64,000 bases of DNA, from positions 3,534,001 to 3,598,000 of the forward strand of contig NZ_JAAOYM010000001.1 of NCBI RefSeq assembly GCF_011761185.1, given 5' to 3'. The position numbers and the translations under genes are program-made. The notes below the pieces were generated by a model. The model was not told where the DNA came from and made no database searches. It was given only the letters and a program-made list of their open reading frames with translations. This DNA is from Saccharomonospora amisosensis (GTDB lineage Bacteria; Actinomycetota; Actinomycetes; Mycobacteriales; Pseudonocardiaceae). Of the stretch, positions 17,637 through 25,806 are shown in pieces (position 1 is the stretch's first letter; each line of letters opens with the position of its first letter).

Positions 17637-18800
17637 TCAGGCCCTGCGCAGGGCGGCGGCGGTGAGATCGGCCAGCCGGCGATGTCCCGACAGCGCCATC
17701 GTCAGGTCCAGGTCGGCAAGCACGCTGCGCAGCACGTGCCGCACCCCGTCCTCACCCCCGTGCGCGAGCCCGTAGACGTACGGCCTGCCCAACAGCACCG
17801 CCTTGGCGCCCAATGCAAGCGCCTTCAACACATCGGCTCCCGTACGTACCCCGGAATCGAACAGCACCTCGATGCGGTCACCCACCGCCGTGGCGATCTC
17901 GGGCAACACCTCCAGCGAGGCCGCCGCACCGTCCACCTGCCGGCCGCCATGGTTGGACACCACGATGCCGTCCATGCCCGCGTCGACGGCCCGCCGGGCG
18001 TCGTCGACGTGCTGGATGCCCTTCAACACGATGGGCCCGTCCCAGTGCTCGCGCAGCAGCGGAAGCGCCGACCAGTCACGGTCGGTGCCGGTGATCATGG
18101 AGATCCAGCGCAACACCGCCGTCGGCGTGTCCTCCTCGGGCGGCTTTTCGAGCAGTTGCCGAAACGCCGGGTCGGAGAACGCCACCGCCATGCCGAGGCC
18201 ACGCAGGAACGGAAGGTAGCCCGCGTCGAGGTCGCACGGCCGCCAACCCAACGTCCAGGTGTCGAGTGTGACCACGAGCGTGGAGAACCCGGCCGCGCGG
18301 GCGCGGGCGAGGATGCTGCCGCACACGTCGGAGTCGCTGGGCCAGTACAGCTGGAACCACCTCGGCCCGTCACCACTGGCCTGCGCGACATCCTCGATGC
18401 TGGTGGAGGAGGCCGTGGACATGACCATCGGTACGCCCAAGGCCGCGGCGGCCCGCGCGGTGGCCGACTCGGCGTCGGGGTGCACGATCGACTGCACGCC
18501 AATGGGAGCCAGCAACACGGGAGCGGGCATCGGGGTGCCGAGCACCGTGGTGGCGAGCTCACGTTCGGTGGCATCGGTCAGCATGCGGGGAACAAGCTTC
18601 CAGCGGTCGAACGCCTCGCGGTTGGCGTGCATCGTGGCACCCGAGCCCGCGCCGCCTGCGACGTAGGAGAACGCCTCCGGCTCCAGCACCTGCGCGGCCG
18701 AGTCCTCCAGCTTCGTGGCATCGGTGGAAAACGGTGGTTTCGCTCCGCCGTAGCCCTGCAGGTAAAGCTCGTTCTGGTAGTAGCCGAACCGCTCGGGCAC
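17637..18800 (-). CDS. Lactate 2-monooxygenase-like FMN alpha-hydroxy-acid oxidase
   Basis: 387 residues from GTG 18800, chosen because AGGGAGG sits five bases upstream; the longer GTG start at 18824 would place that site inside the coding region. FMN-dependent alpha-hydroxy-acid oxidase motifs are present: SYVAGG, PRML, LLAPIG, FQLYWP, TLDTWTLGWRPCDL, VLKGIQHVDDARRAVDAG, SNHGGRQVDG (active-site His-Gly-Gly-Arg) and FDSGVRTGADVLKALALGA. The NELYLQGYGG start and TLDTW-GWRP block are those of lactate 2-monooxygenase, which oxidises L-lactate to acetate, CO2 and water. An LldD-like oxidase using a related hydroxy acid remains possible. It is divergent from the MerR-clamp gene. Confidence 0.9.
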   Translation of the reverse strand: MPERFGYYQNELYLQGYGGAKPPFSTDATKLEDSAAQVLEPEAFSYVAGGAGSGATMHANREAFDRWKLVPRMLTDATERELATTVLGTPMPAPVLLAPIGVQSIVHPDAESATARAAAALGVPMVMSTASSTSIEDVAQASGDGPRWFQLYWPSDSDVCGSILARARAAGFSTLVVTLDTWTLGWRPCDLDAGYLPFLRGLGMAVAFSDPAFRQLLEKPPEEDTPTAVLRWISMITGTDRDWSALPLLREHWDGPIVLKGIQHVDDARRAVDAGMDGIVVSNHGGRQVDGAAASLEVLPEIATAVGDRIEVLFDSGVRTGADVLKALALGAKAVLLGRPYVYGLAHGGEDGVRHVLRSVLADLDLTMALSGHRRLADLTAAALRRA

Positions 18801-18902
18801 CGATGCCTCCCTGTTCGCCGTCACAGCCGCCGTGCTCGCGGCATCCTACGCGGACACCTCGCCGTTGACCTTCAGGTCGGTCGAAGGCCCACAATCCTTC
18901 GC

Positions 18903-19934
18903 ATGCACAACATCGGCGCCTTCGCGCGCAGGGTGGGACTCACACCAAGCGCGCTGCGCTTCTACGACGACTGCGGGCTGCTGCGCCCCGCGCACGTGGA
19001 CCCGGTCACCGGGTACCGCTACTACGAACCCACGCAGGAGGACCGCGCGGTGCTGGTCCGCAAGCTCAGGGCCGCCGGGCTGTGCCTTGCCGACGTGGCG
19101 GCCGTGCTCGACGGACCCTGCGACGTCGCCCGTGAGGTACTGCGCGGGCACGAGCGCAGGCTGAGGGAGGACTCCCAGGCGGCGCGGGCCGCGCTGCGCG
19201 AGGTGGTGAGCTCGTATCTGCCCGCAGGTCGCACGGAGGTCACGGTGGACGGTGCCGAGCTGGCGGGCGCGGTGCGTCAGGTGGCGCCGTCGGCGGCACG
19301 GGACCCCGGACCCGCGCCACTGAGGTGTGTGCTGTTCGAGATCACCGACACCGAGGTGCGGCTGGTGGCCACCGACCGCTACCGCCTCGCCGTCCGCGAG
19401 CTCGCATGCGGCTGGGTCGAGGGGCCGCCCGCCAAGGTGCTGTTACCGGTCCCCGCACTGCTGGAGGTGGCGACCTGGGCCGCGCGGGAGAGCGAGGTGC
19501 GGCTGACCGTAGCCGAAGGCAACCTCGAGCTTTCCGCGCCGGGGTCGTGCTACCCACTCCCGGCCGGAACCGGCGAGTTCCCGGCCTATCGCGACATGAT
19601 CGCGGCGCTGGCCCCGCCGAAGCAGCGGGTGCTCGTTGACCGGCGAGCCCTGCGCGACGCGCTGGGCACGGCCGAGGCACCCACGGTGCTGCGTCGCGGT
19701 GACGGTGACGGCGGCGGTGAACTCGTCGTCGGCACCACGGCGCTGCCCGCCGTATGCCCCGAGGGGCTGCGCATCGCGTTCGACCCCATGGTGCTCGGAC
19801 CCGCGGTCGAGGCGAGCGTGGGACCAGACGTGCTGCTGGAGATCGACGCCGCCGACCGGCCCGTACTGGTGCGCTCGGCCGACCAGGGCAGCTTCAGCAC
19901 GCTGCTCATGCCCGTCGCCGATCCGCAGCGCTGA
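18903..19934 (+). CDS. MerR-type DNA-binding domain fused to a DNA polymerase III beta-clamp-like domain
   Basis: 343 residues from ATG 18903; a long in-frame extension upstream to 17520 is antisense to the lactate monooxygenase and rejected. Residues 1-70 are a MerR winged helix (IGAFARRVGLTPSALRFYDD, YRYYEPTQ), followed by a helical dimerisation segment to about 110. Residues 115-343 resemble sliding-clamp domains: LAGAVRQVAPSAA, CVLFEITDTEVRLVATDRYR, LLPVPALLEVATWA, and a C-terminal SFSTLLMPV where DnaN normally ends in a PMR/L motif. Only about two of the three clamp domain equivalents are present, so a closed ring would need a different subunit number. It is known as an architecture in actinobacteria but its function is not established to my knowledge. 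It is followed, 11 bp on, by a helical-repeat gene. Confidence 0.85.
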   Translation: MHNIGAFARRVGLTPSALRFYDDCGLLRPAHVDPVTGYRYYEPTQEDRAVLVRKLRAAGLCLADVAAVLDGPCDVAREVLRGHERRLREDSQAARAALREVVSSYLPAGRTEVTVDGAELAGAVRQVAPSAARDPGPAPLRCVLFEITDTEVRLVATDRYRLAVRELACGWVEGPPAKVLLPVPALLEVATWAARESEVRLTVAEGNLELSAPGSCYPLPAGTGEFPAYRDMIAALAPPKQRVLVDRRALRDALGTAEAPTVLRRGDGDGGGELVVGTTALPAVCPEGLRIAFDPMVLGPAVEASVGPDVLLEIDAADRPVLVRSADQGSFSTLLMPVADPQR

Positions 19935-19945
19935 AGGAGACCCGA

Positions 19946-20602
19946 GTGGATACCAGCAACGCTGTCGTGCGGTTGTGCTCGCAGGGCATGCTGGCCGAGG
20001 CGCGGGGCCTCGACGCCGACGCCCGCGCACTGTTCGAGCAGGCATGGGAGCTGGCGGGCGACGACTACGAGGCGTGCGTCGCCGCCCACTACCTCGCGCG
20101 CCACCAGGACGGCCCCGAGGCCACCCTGCGCTGGAACGAGACGTGCCTGCGACACGCGGACAAGGTCGGTGACGAGCGAGTCGCGGGCTTCTACTCCTCG
20201 CTGCACGCCAACATAGCCCGCTCGCACCGCACGCTAGGAGACACACCCGCCGCGCGGCGCCATTTCGAACTCGCGGCGGAGCACCTCGCCGCCGTGCCGC
20301 AAGGGCCCTACCGCGACTGACTGCGCTACAGCGTCGCGGAGGGGCTTCGCGACACCGGGCCGCCTGCCAGGACCGGTCACCCCAGGGTCACGGTGCTGCT
20401 CGATGGGCTGCTCAGCGGTTTCTGCGCCCGCAGGGACCTGCGTTCACTGTGTCTGCTGCTGCCCGCCTACCTCGGCGACCTTGGGGGTGACGACGACGCC
20501 GAGCGGCTGGCCACGCACGCCAGGATGTTGCATGCCGAGAGGCGGCTGCCCGAGGACGCGCAGGCCGCGTTGAGCGAGGTGATCGAGGCGTTGGCCGGGT
20601 GA
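19946..20602 (+). pseudogene. TPR-like helical protein gene interrupted by an in-frame TGA
   Basis: A GTG at 19946 with GAAGGAGA upstream, overlapping the previous stop region, starts a 124-residue alpha-helical repeat protein: VRLCSQGMLAEARGLDADAR, YEACVAAHYLARHQ, FYSSLHANIARSHRTLGD. It ends at TGA 20318-20320 after QGPYRD. The same frame then stays open for 93 more codons (LRYSVAEGLRDTG through LLDGLLSGFCARRDLRSLC to VIEALAG, stop 20600-20602), with continuing helical character. TGG (Trp) to TGA is the simplest explanation, giving an original product of 218 residues. Alternatives are a natural 124-residue protein followed by a separate small gene from GTG 20393, or a sequencing error. Its place behind the MerR-clamp gene suggests a partner protein. 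Confidence 0.65.
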
Positions 20603-20618
20603 GCCGGACGTGGCGGCC

Positions 20619-23228
20619 TCACAGCAGGCCGGTTCGCCGCGCGACCTGTACCGCCTGCCTGCGCGTGGTGACGCCGAGCTTGCGGTAGATGTTGCGCAGG
20701 TGGGTCTTGACCGTGTTGGCCGACACGTACAGGTTCGCGGCGATCTCTTCCACAGTGCCCATCGAAGGCAACTCCGTCAGCAGCGCCAGCTCCCTGGGTG
20801 TGAGCTCGACCGCCACCTCCTGCCGGGCCGGGGTGAACCCAGAAAGCACCTCGCCGACGAACGGCTCCAGCACGCCGAAGCGTCCGGCCTGCGCCGCGAG
20901 CAGGTCGCGCACCCGGGAACCGGCCTCGTGAAACGGCCGCAGCGCGCGCGAAGGGGCCGCCAGTTCCAGAGCCGAGGACAGTCGTTGCCGTGCCAGGTGG
21001 CTGTCTCCGGCTCGGTCGGCCAGCGAGGCGGCCAGCAAGTGAGCTTCGATGTCGCTGTCGAGCAGCAGGAAGGTCCCGTCCCGCAGCAGCCGGTCCACGT
21101 GAGAGCGTGCCGCGGTGACCCGACCGTGGTGCGCGTGGTTCCTGGCACGCATCAACGCGATCTCCCCAACATCACCCAGGTGGGCGGTGGCCCGCCGATG
21201 CGCCTCAGCCGCCCAGTCGGGCCTGCCCAGCCGCAGCGCCATCCGGTGCTCGGCAGTCGCCGCGCGCGCCACCAGCGTTCGCTGCGGGGTCTCGGCCGAC
21301 TCGACGGCGTTCCAGCAGGTGCGCAGGCCGGCCAGCGCGGGTTGCGGGTCGGTGGTAGCGGCCACGATCGCGACGATCGACCGGACGGTGAGGTCGAGCA
21401 TGCGGTCGTGCCCTCGGCCGGTGAGGCGGGCGGCCGACTCCGCGTGCGCTCGCGCCGCGTCGTCGTCGAGTTCCTGGTGGGCACCCCACGCGGCCATCGC
21501 GTGGCCGAGGGAGTCGGCCGCGGTGCCGGTGAGGTCGTGGGCTCTGGCGAACCCGCACGCCTCATCCGCCCAATCGCGCATGGCCGGGTAGTCCGCCGCC
21601 GCGGCGGCCGTCGCGGCGAGGTGGGCCAGGCAGTGCAGTTCCAGCTGGTGGTAGCCGCGCTCACGGGCCTGCCGCAGCGTGTGCTCCAGGTCGTCGGCCG
21701 CCTGCCGGTGGCAATCGAACCACAGCCGTGCGGTGCCGCGGTTGACCAGCGCGAGCGTGCGCAGGTCCGGGGAGGTGATGTGGTCGAGTTGGCTGTCCAG
21801 TGCCTCGACGTGCGAGGTGAGCCTGCCCGTCAACCTGCAGTGATGGGCAAGCGCCACCAGCGCGAGCGCATACGTCTGACGGTCGCGGCTCAGCGCTTCG
21901 CCTTCGGCCAGCCTCGCCAGCCGCGCTTGCGCCCCTCTGCGGTCACCGCCTGCCAGGTCGGCCATGGTGAGCACGAGATCGACGTCGGCGCGCTGTGTCA
22001 CCGGTTGCGGCAATGTGGCTGCCCGCTGCCGTAACGCGCCGCCGCCGCCCCGCAGCAGCAGTGTGGGTCCGTGCCGCACCACCAGCTCCGCCAGTAGTTC
22101 CTCGTCGGCGGCCTCGGCGGCGTGTCGCATCGCCGTGAGCGGTTCGCCGTGTCCGGCGAACCAGGTCGCCGCGGCGCGGTGCAGTGGAGCGACGCAGGCG
22201 ATGGAGCGCGAGCGAAGCGTGGCGCGGAGGTGACCGCGCAACAGCGGGTGGCAGCGCAGCCAGCCGCCCACACTGTCGTCGCGGGTGAGCAGTTGGGTGG
22301 TCCGCTCGATGCGGTCCAGCAGGTCGCCCGCGTCGTCGCGATCCGCGAGCCGCCCTGCCAGCTCGACGGTGAACCGCTCGCACACGCTGGTTCGCAACAG
22401 CACGTCGAGTTGCTCGGCTGGTAGCTCGGCGAGCACTTCCTGCGCCAGGTAGTCGGCCACCGCGCGGTCGTACTCGGCCAGCGCGTCGATCGTGGCGGTG
22501 TGCTGGGAGGAGTCCGCGAGCGCCAGCGCGGCCATGCGCACAGCGGCGGGCCAGCCCTCGGTGCGGCGCATCAGGCGAGTCAGGTCCGCATCGGTCAGTC
22601 GCACGTCGTGCTCGGCGAGCACGGCCGCGGTCTCGCATTCGGACAGTGCCAACTCGCGGTGGCCGAGCTCCCGCAGTCTGCCTGCCACACGCAGGCGATG
22701 CAGCGGCAGCGCGGGCCGCCGCCGGGTGCTCAGCAGCAGCCTCGGTCCGTCGGGCGCGGCCAGCAACAGTGACTCCAGCTCACGCCAGGCGTCTTGTTCG
22801 GACAGCAGGTGCGCGTCGTCGAGCACGAGGAACGACCTGGTGTGTCCGGTGACCTCCCCGGTCTGCTCGGTGATCCCGCGTGGACCCCTGGGCCAGGGCA
22901 CCAGCCCGCCGCCTGCGCCCGCCTGGCCACCGCTACGGCCGTGTTGTTCGTCCACACCCAGCGCCGCGAGCACCGCTCGGCGCAGCGCGCCCGGGCGATT
23001 GTCGCCGCCGTCCACACTGATCCAGGCCACCTCGCCCGCCCGCTGCCGGGCCCACTCGGCCAGCAGCGTCGTCTTACCGAAGCCAGGCGGCGCGCACACC
23101 ACCGTGACCGGAGACGCCGCGTCGAGCAGGCGTTCCAGCCGCTGCCTGCGCACCTGCCCACTCGGCGCGGTAGGGCAGGCGAACTTCGCGGCGAGCACCG
23201 GGCTCGACTGGCTGATTTCCACCGACAT
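20619..23228 (-). CDS. Large LuxR-family (LAL/MalT-type) ATPase transcriptional regulator
   Basis: 869 residues from ATG 23228; a start at 23351 adds 41 residues with no recognisable features. The N-terminus has a STAND/NB-ARC-like ATPase with Walker A CAPPGFGKTTLLAEWA and Walker B SFLVLDDAHLL. The middle is a long helical, TPR-like sensor region, and the C-terminus is a LuxR/GerE helix-turn-helix (VELTPRELALL, TVEEIAANLYVSANTVKTHL, NIYRKLGVTTRRQAVQVA). Members are ligand- and ATP-gated activators. It is convergent with the interrupted helical-repeat gene and divergent from the LCP gene. No inducer can be named. Confidence 0.93.
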   Translation of the reverse strand: MSVEISQSSPVLAAKFACPTAPSGQVRRQRLERLLDAASPVTVVCAPPGFGKTTLLAEWARQRAGEVAWISVDGGDNRPGALRRAVLAALGVDEQHGRSGGQAGAGGGLVPWPRGPRGITEQTGEVTGHTRSFLVLDDAHLLSEQDAWRELESLLLAAPDGPRLLLSTRRRPALPLHRLRVAGRLRELGHRELALSECETAAVLAEHDVRLTDADLTRLMRRTEGWPAAVRMAALALADSSQHTATIDALAEYDRAVADYLAQEVLAELPAEQLDVLLRTSVCERFTVELAGRLADRDDAGDLLDRIERTTQLLTRDDSVGGWLRCHPLLRGHLRATLRSRSIACVAPLHRAAATWFAGHGEPLTAMRHAAEAADEELLAELVVRHGPTLLLRGGGGALRQRAATLPQPVTQRADVDLVLTMADLAGGDRRGAQARLARLAEGEALSRDRQTYALALVALAHHCRLTGRLTSHVEALDSQLDHITSPDLRTLALVNRGTARLWFDCHRQAADDLEHTLRQARERGYHQLELHCLAHLAATAAAAADYPAMRDWADEACGFARAHDLTGTAADSLGHAMAAWGAHQELDDDAARAHAESAARLTGRGHDRMLDLTVRSIVAIVAATTDPQPALAGLRTCWNAVESAETPQRTLVARAATAEHRMALRLGRPDWAAEAHRRATAHLGDVGEIALMRARNHAHHGRVTAARSHVDRLLRDGTFLLLDSDIEAHLLAASLADRAGDSHLARQRLSSALELAAPSRALRPFHEAGSRVRDLLAAQAGRFGVLEPFVGEVLSGFTPARQEVAVELTPRELALLTELPSMGTVEEIAANLYVSANTVKTHLRNIYRKLGVTTRRQAVQVARRTGLL

Positions 23229-23437
23229 CACAGCCAGGTTACGAGAACCACGGGGGTGCGACGACCGCCATTCCACGCGCCGTGTCGCAAGATCTATCGG
23301 ACGAGTGACCCCGGACCGGGTACCGGACGTGCCGCGATGCGGATTGCGCATTCACCCGCGGCGGATGAGGCGCCGACCGCTCGGCCGCTGCGAGTGTTCG
23401 ACAACGACGACCCACGTTCGCAGAGGGAGAGTCGTTG

Positions 23438-24490
23438 GTGGACGAACACGGCGAGCAGGAGACCACTCGACAACGCTCGCCGCTGCGACGCGCGGGCAAG
23501 CTGCTACTCACGCTGACGCTGATCGCTCTCGCGTTCGCGGGCCTGGCGGCCGGTGCCGTCGTCGTGCTGTCCGACCGGCTCGCGGGCCAGGTAGAGCGCT
23601 TTCCCGGCGTGTTCAGCGAGCTCGACCCCGAGCAACGCCCACCGCAGACCCCGATGATGACCTTCCTGCTCGTCGGCACGGACAGCCGCGCGGGCCAGCC
23701 GACGACGGGGGCAGCCGCACCCGGCACCGAATTCACCCCAGGGTCACAGCGCAGCGATGTCGTCATGCTCGCCCAGGTCAGCGCCGACGGTTCCCATGCC
23801 GGGGTGGTGTCGCTGCCAAGGGACAGTTGGGTGGATGTCCCCGGGCACGGCACGACGAAGCTGAACGCGGCCTATTCGTTGGGAGGCCCGGGTCTGCTCG
23901 TACACACCGTCGAATCGCTAACCAAGATCAGGGTTGACCACTTCGCCGTCATCGACTTCAGCGGCTTCCGTGCCCTCACCGACGCCGTCGGCGGTATCAA
24001 CGTCAACGTGGCAAGTCCGGCGACCACGGAGGGGTTCCGGTTCCACGCGGGCCCCAACCACCTCGACGGCCCCGCCGCCCTGGCATACGTCAGGCAGCGC
24101 AAGAACCTTCCCGGCGGGGACCTGACCAGGGTGCAGCGCCAGCAGAGCGCGCTGCGGGCGCTGCTGGAGTCGGCCGTGTCCGGCGGCATGCTGTCAGATC
24201 CACTTCGGACATACCGGTTCCTGGACACGCTCACCCACTGGGTGAGCGTGGACGACACTCTCACCAACAGCGCACTGCGCTCGCTGGCACTCGACCTGCG
24301 CAGCCTCCGCCCCGGCAACATCACCTTCCTCACGGCGCCGGTGTCCGGACTCGGCCAGGAGGACGGCCAGTCCGTGGTGTACCTGGACTCCCGGCGAGCA
24401 CCGAGGCTGTGGCGCGCGCTCGCCGCCGGGAACCTCGAACACTACGTGCGGCAGTTCCCCGACAGCAGGCTCGGAAGCTCCACCCGCTGA
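23438..24490 (+). CDS. LytR-CpsA-Psr (LCP) family cell-wall glycopolymer ligase
   Basis: 350 residues from GTG 23438, with AGAGGGAGAG just upstream (a TTG one codon earlier is possible). A cytoplasmic basic stretch is followed by one transmembrane helix (LLLTLTLIALAFAGLAAGAVVVL), then the extracellular LCP domain: FLLVGTDSRAG, RSDVVMLAQVSADG, VVSLPRDSWVDVPGHG, KLNAAYSLGGP, and YVRQRKNLPGGDLTRVQRQQ. These conserved Arg/Asp residues bind the polyprenyl-pyrophosphate substrate. LCP enzymes attach arabinogalactan or similar polymers to peptidoglycan. It lacks the C-terminal LytR_C domain found in some paralogues, so it is a minimal member. Confidence 0.93.
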   Translation: MDEHGEQETTRQRSPLRRAGKLLLTLTLIALAFAGLAAGAVVVLSDRLAGQVERFPGVFSELDPEQRPPQTPMMTFLLVGTDSRAGQPTTGAAAPGTEFTPGSQRSDVVMLAQVSADGSHAGVVSLPRDSWVDVPGHGTTKLNAAYSLGGPGLLVHTVESLTKIRVDHFAVIDFSGFRALTDAVGGINVNVASPATTEGFRFHAGPNHLDGPAALAYVRQRKNLPGGDLTRVQRQQSALRALLESAVSGGMLSDPLRTYRFLDTLTHWVSVDDTLTNSALRSLALDLRSLRPGNITFLTAPVSGLGQEDGQSVVYLDSRRAPRLWRALAAGNLEHYVRQFPDSRLGSSTR

Positions 24491-24637
24491 GCCACGCGGC
24501 CGGGTGAGCGCCTCCTCCGGACCAGGTGAACCGACGTCGCCACGGGTTCTGTGTTCGGGCGACCGCGCCGATATGCGGGCTGGACCGACGCTCCATTCCG
24601 AATCGGAGGGAGCAGCGACGATCGCAGGGAGGTGTCC

Positions 24638-25411
24638 ATGCACCGCGAGGTGGCTTTGGCCAGCGCGTTCGCCGCGCTCGCCGACGCGGGTATCGGGGGG
24701 CTCGACGAGACCGAGTACGCCCACGCACTCGCGCTGCGCTGCCGCGACCTGCTGGCCGTGGACGAGGCCGCGGCGTTACTGGCCGATGAGCGGTTACGAG
24801 TGCAGGCGCTGGCGGCCACAACGGACACCGCGCGGGAGCTGACGATCTTGCAGGCCGACACCGTCGAGGGCCCGGCCGTGGAAAGCCTGCGCTCGGCGAT
24901 GTGCTCCGGCTCGGCGGACCTGCGTCACGAGTCACGCTGGGCAGCGTTCACCGCCTCGGCACTCAACACCGGCTTCACCTCGGCGCACACCCTGCCGCTG
25001 TGCGGCAACGGGCAGGTCGTCGGTGCGCTGATGCTGCTGCGCCACGGTGAGGGGTCACTGGCCGACACCGACCGCGCCATCGGGCAGGCACTGGCCGACA
25101 CCGCCGCTGCCACGGTGCTCTCCCGGCGGACACTGGGCTCGACGCAGCAGCTCGCCGGGCAGTTGCAGACCGCCCTGCACACCAGGGTGACCATCGAGCA
25201 GGCCAAAGGTGTGCTGGCCACCCGCCTCAACAGCGACCTCGAGTCGGCCTTCGAGGTGATGCGCTCCTTCGCCCGCCGCACCCGGCGCAGGCTCGCGGGC
25301 GTCGCGCAGGACGTGATCGACGACGCACCGTCGGTGCGGCACCTCGCGACCGCCGAAGCGCCGCGACGTGGCAGGCAGCACGAACCGCGCCCCTACAGCG
25401 ACGCCAGCTGA
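24638..25411 (+). CDS. GAF-ANTAR domain regulator
   Basis: 257 residues from ATG 24638, with AGGGAGGTG six bases upstream. Residues 15-165 form a GAF-like sensor (LALRCRDLLAVDEAAALLAD, TLPLCGNGQVVGALMLLRHG). The C-terminal 60 residues are an ANTAR RNA-binding domain (LQTALHTRVTIEQAKGVLAT, AFEVMRSFARRTRRRLAGVA). ANTAR proteins bind paired hairpins in nascent RNA and prevent termination. Stand-alone GAF-ANTAR proteins are common in actinobacteria and mostly without known signals. A receiver-only protein starts 14 bp downstream and may be the same signalling unit. Confidence 0.92.
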   Translation: MHREVALASAFAALADAGIGGLDETEYAHALALRCRDLLAVDEAAALLADERLRVQALAATTDTARELTILQADTVEGPAVESLRSAMCSGSADLRHESRWAAFTASALNTGFTSAHTLPLCGNGQVVGALMLLRHGEGSLADTDRAIGQALADTAAATVLSRRTLGSTQQLAGQLQTALHTRVTIEQAKGVLATRLNSDLESAFEVMRSFARRTRRRLAGVAQDVIDDAPSVRHLATAEAPRRGRQHEPRPYSDAS

Positions 25412-25425
25412 GCGGGCGGCGTCCG

Positions 25426-25785
25426 GTGACGACAAGGGTGCTCGCGCTGGAGAACGACCCCGGTGCCGCGCTCGCGCTGAGACTGACCTTCGAACGCGCC
25501 GGCTACGAGGTCGTGCTCTCGTTCGACGGCCAGTCGGGTCCGCGGATGGCAGGCGAGCAGCGGCCCGACCTGGTCGTGGTGGACTCCGAACTGCTTGGCA
25601 CCGACCCACGGCCGCTGCTCGACCGCATCCGCGACAAGGCCGGGGTGCCGATGTTGCTGCTCACCTCGGCCAACCTCGCCGAGAACGGGTACGAGGGGGT
25701 CGATGGCTGGCTCGCGCGGCCGTTCACGAGCGGGGAGTTGCTCGCGGAGGTCGAAGCGCTGCTGCATCCCGCGGGTAATGATTGA
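25426..25785 (+). CDS. Stand-alone response-regulator receiver domain, degenerate at the conserved lysine
   Basis: 119 residues from GTG 25426, 14 bp after the GAF-ANTAR gene. The fold is CheY-like: acidic pocket LALENDPGAA, phospho-acceptor Asp in LVVVDSELLG, Ser in MLLLTSAN. The usual Lys of the KPF loop is Arg (LARPFTSGEL). There is no output domain and no neighbouring histidine kinase. Arg at this position usually changes phosphorylation-dependent signalling, so it may act as a scaffold or with a non-cognate kinase. Coupling to the ANTAR protein is inference from adjacency. Confidence 0.83.
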   Translation: MTTRVLALENDPGAALALRLTFERAGYEVVLSFDGQSGPRMAGEQRPDLVVVDSELLGTDPRPLLDRIRDKAGVPMLLLTSANLAENGYEGVDGWLARPFTSGELLAEVEALLHPAGND

Positions 25786-25806
25786 GGATCGACGCAGAGC
25801 GCGCCC

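Noticed and set aside
17520-18902. N-terminal extension of the MerR-clamp frame
   Set aside because: It is antisense to the lactate monooxygenase and hrpA start and lacks domain features. The MerR domain begins exactly at ATG 18903.
20610-22034. 474-residue plus-strand frame within the LuxR regulator
   Set aside because: Shadow of the minus-strand ATPase/LuxR gene, which has Walker and helix-turn-helix motifs.
24477-24507. Possible terminator after the LCP gene
   Set aside because: CACCCG and CGGGTG could pair, but only over six bases with a long loop, so it is too weak to call.
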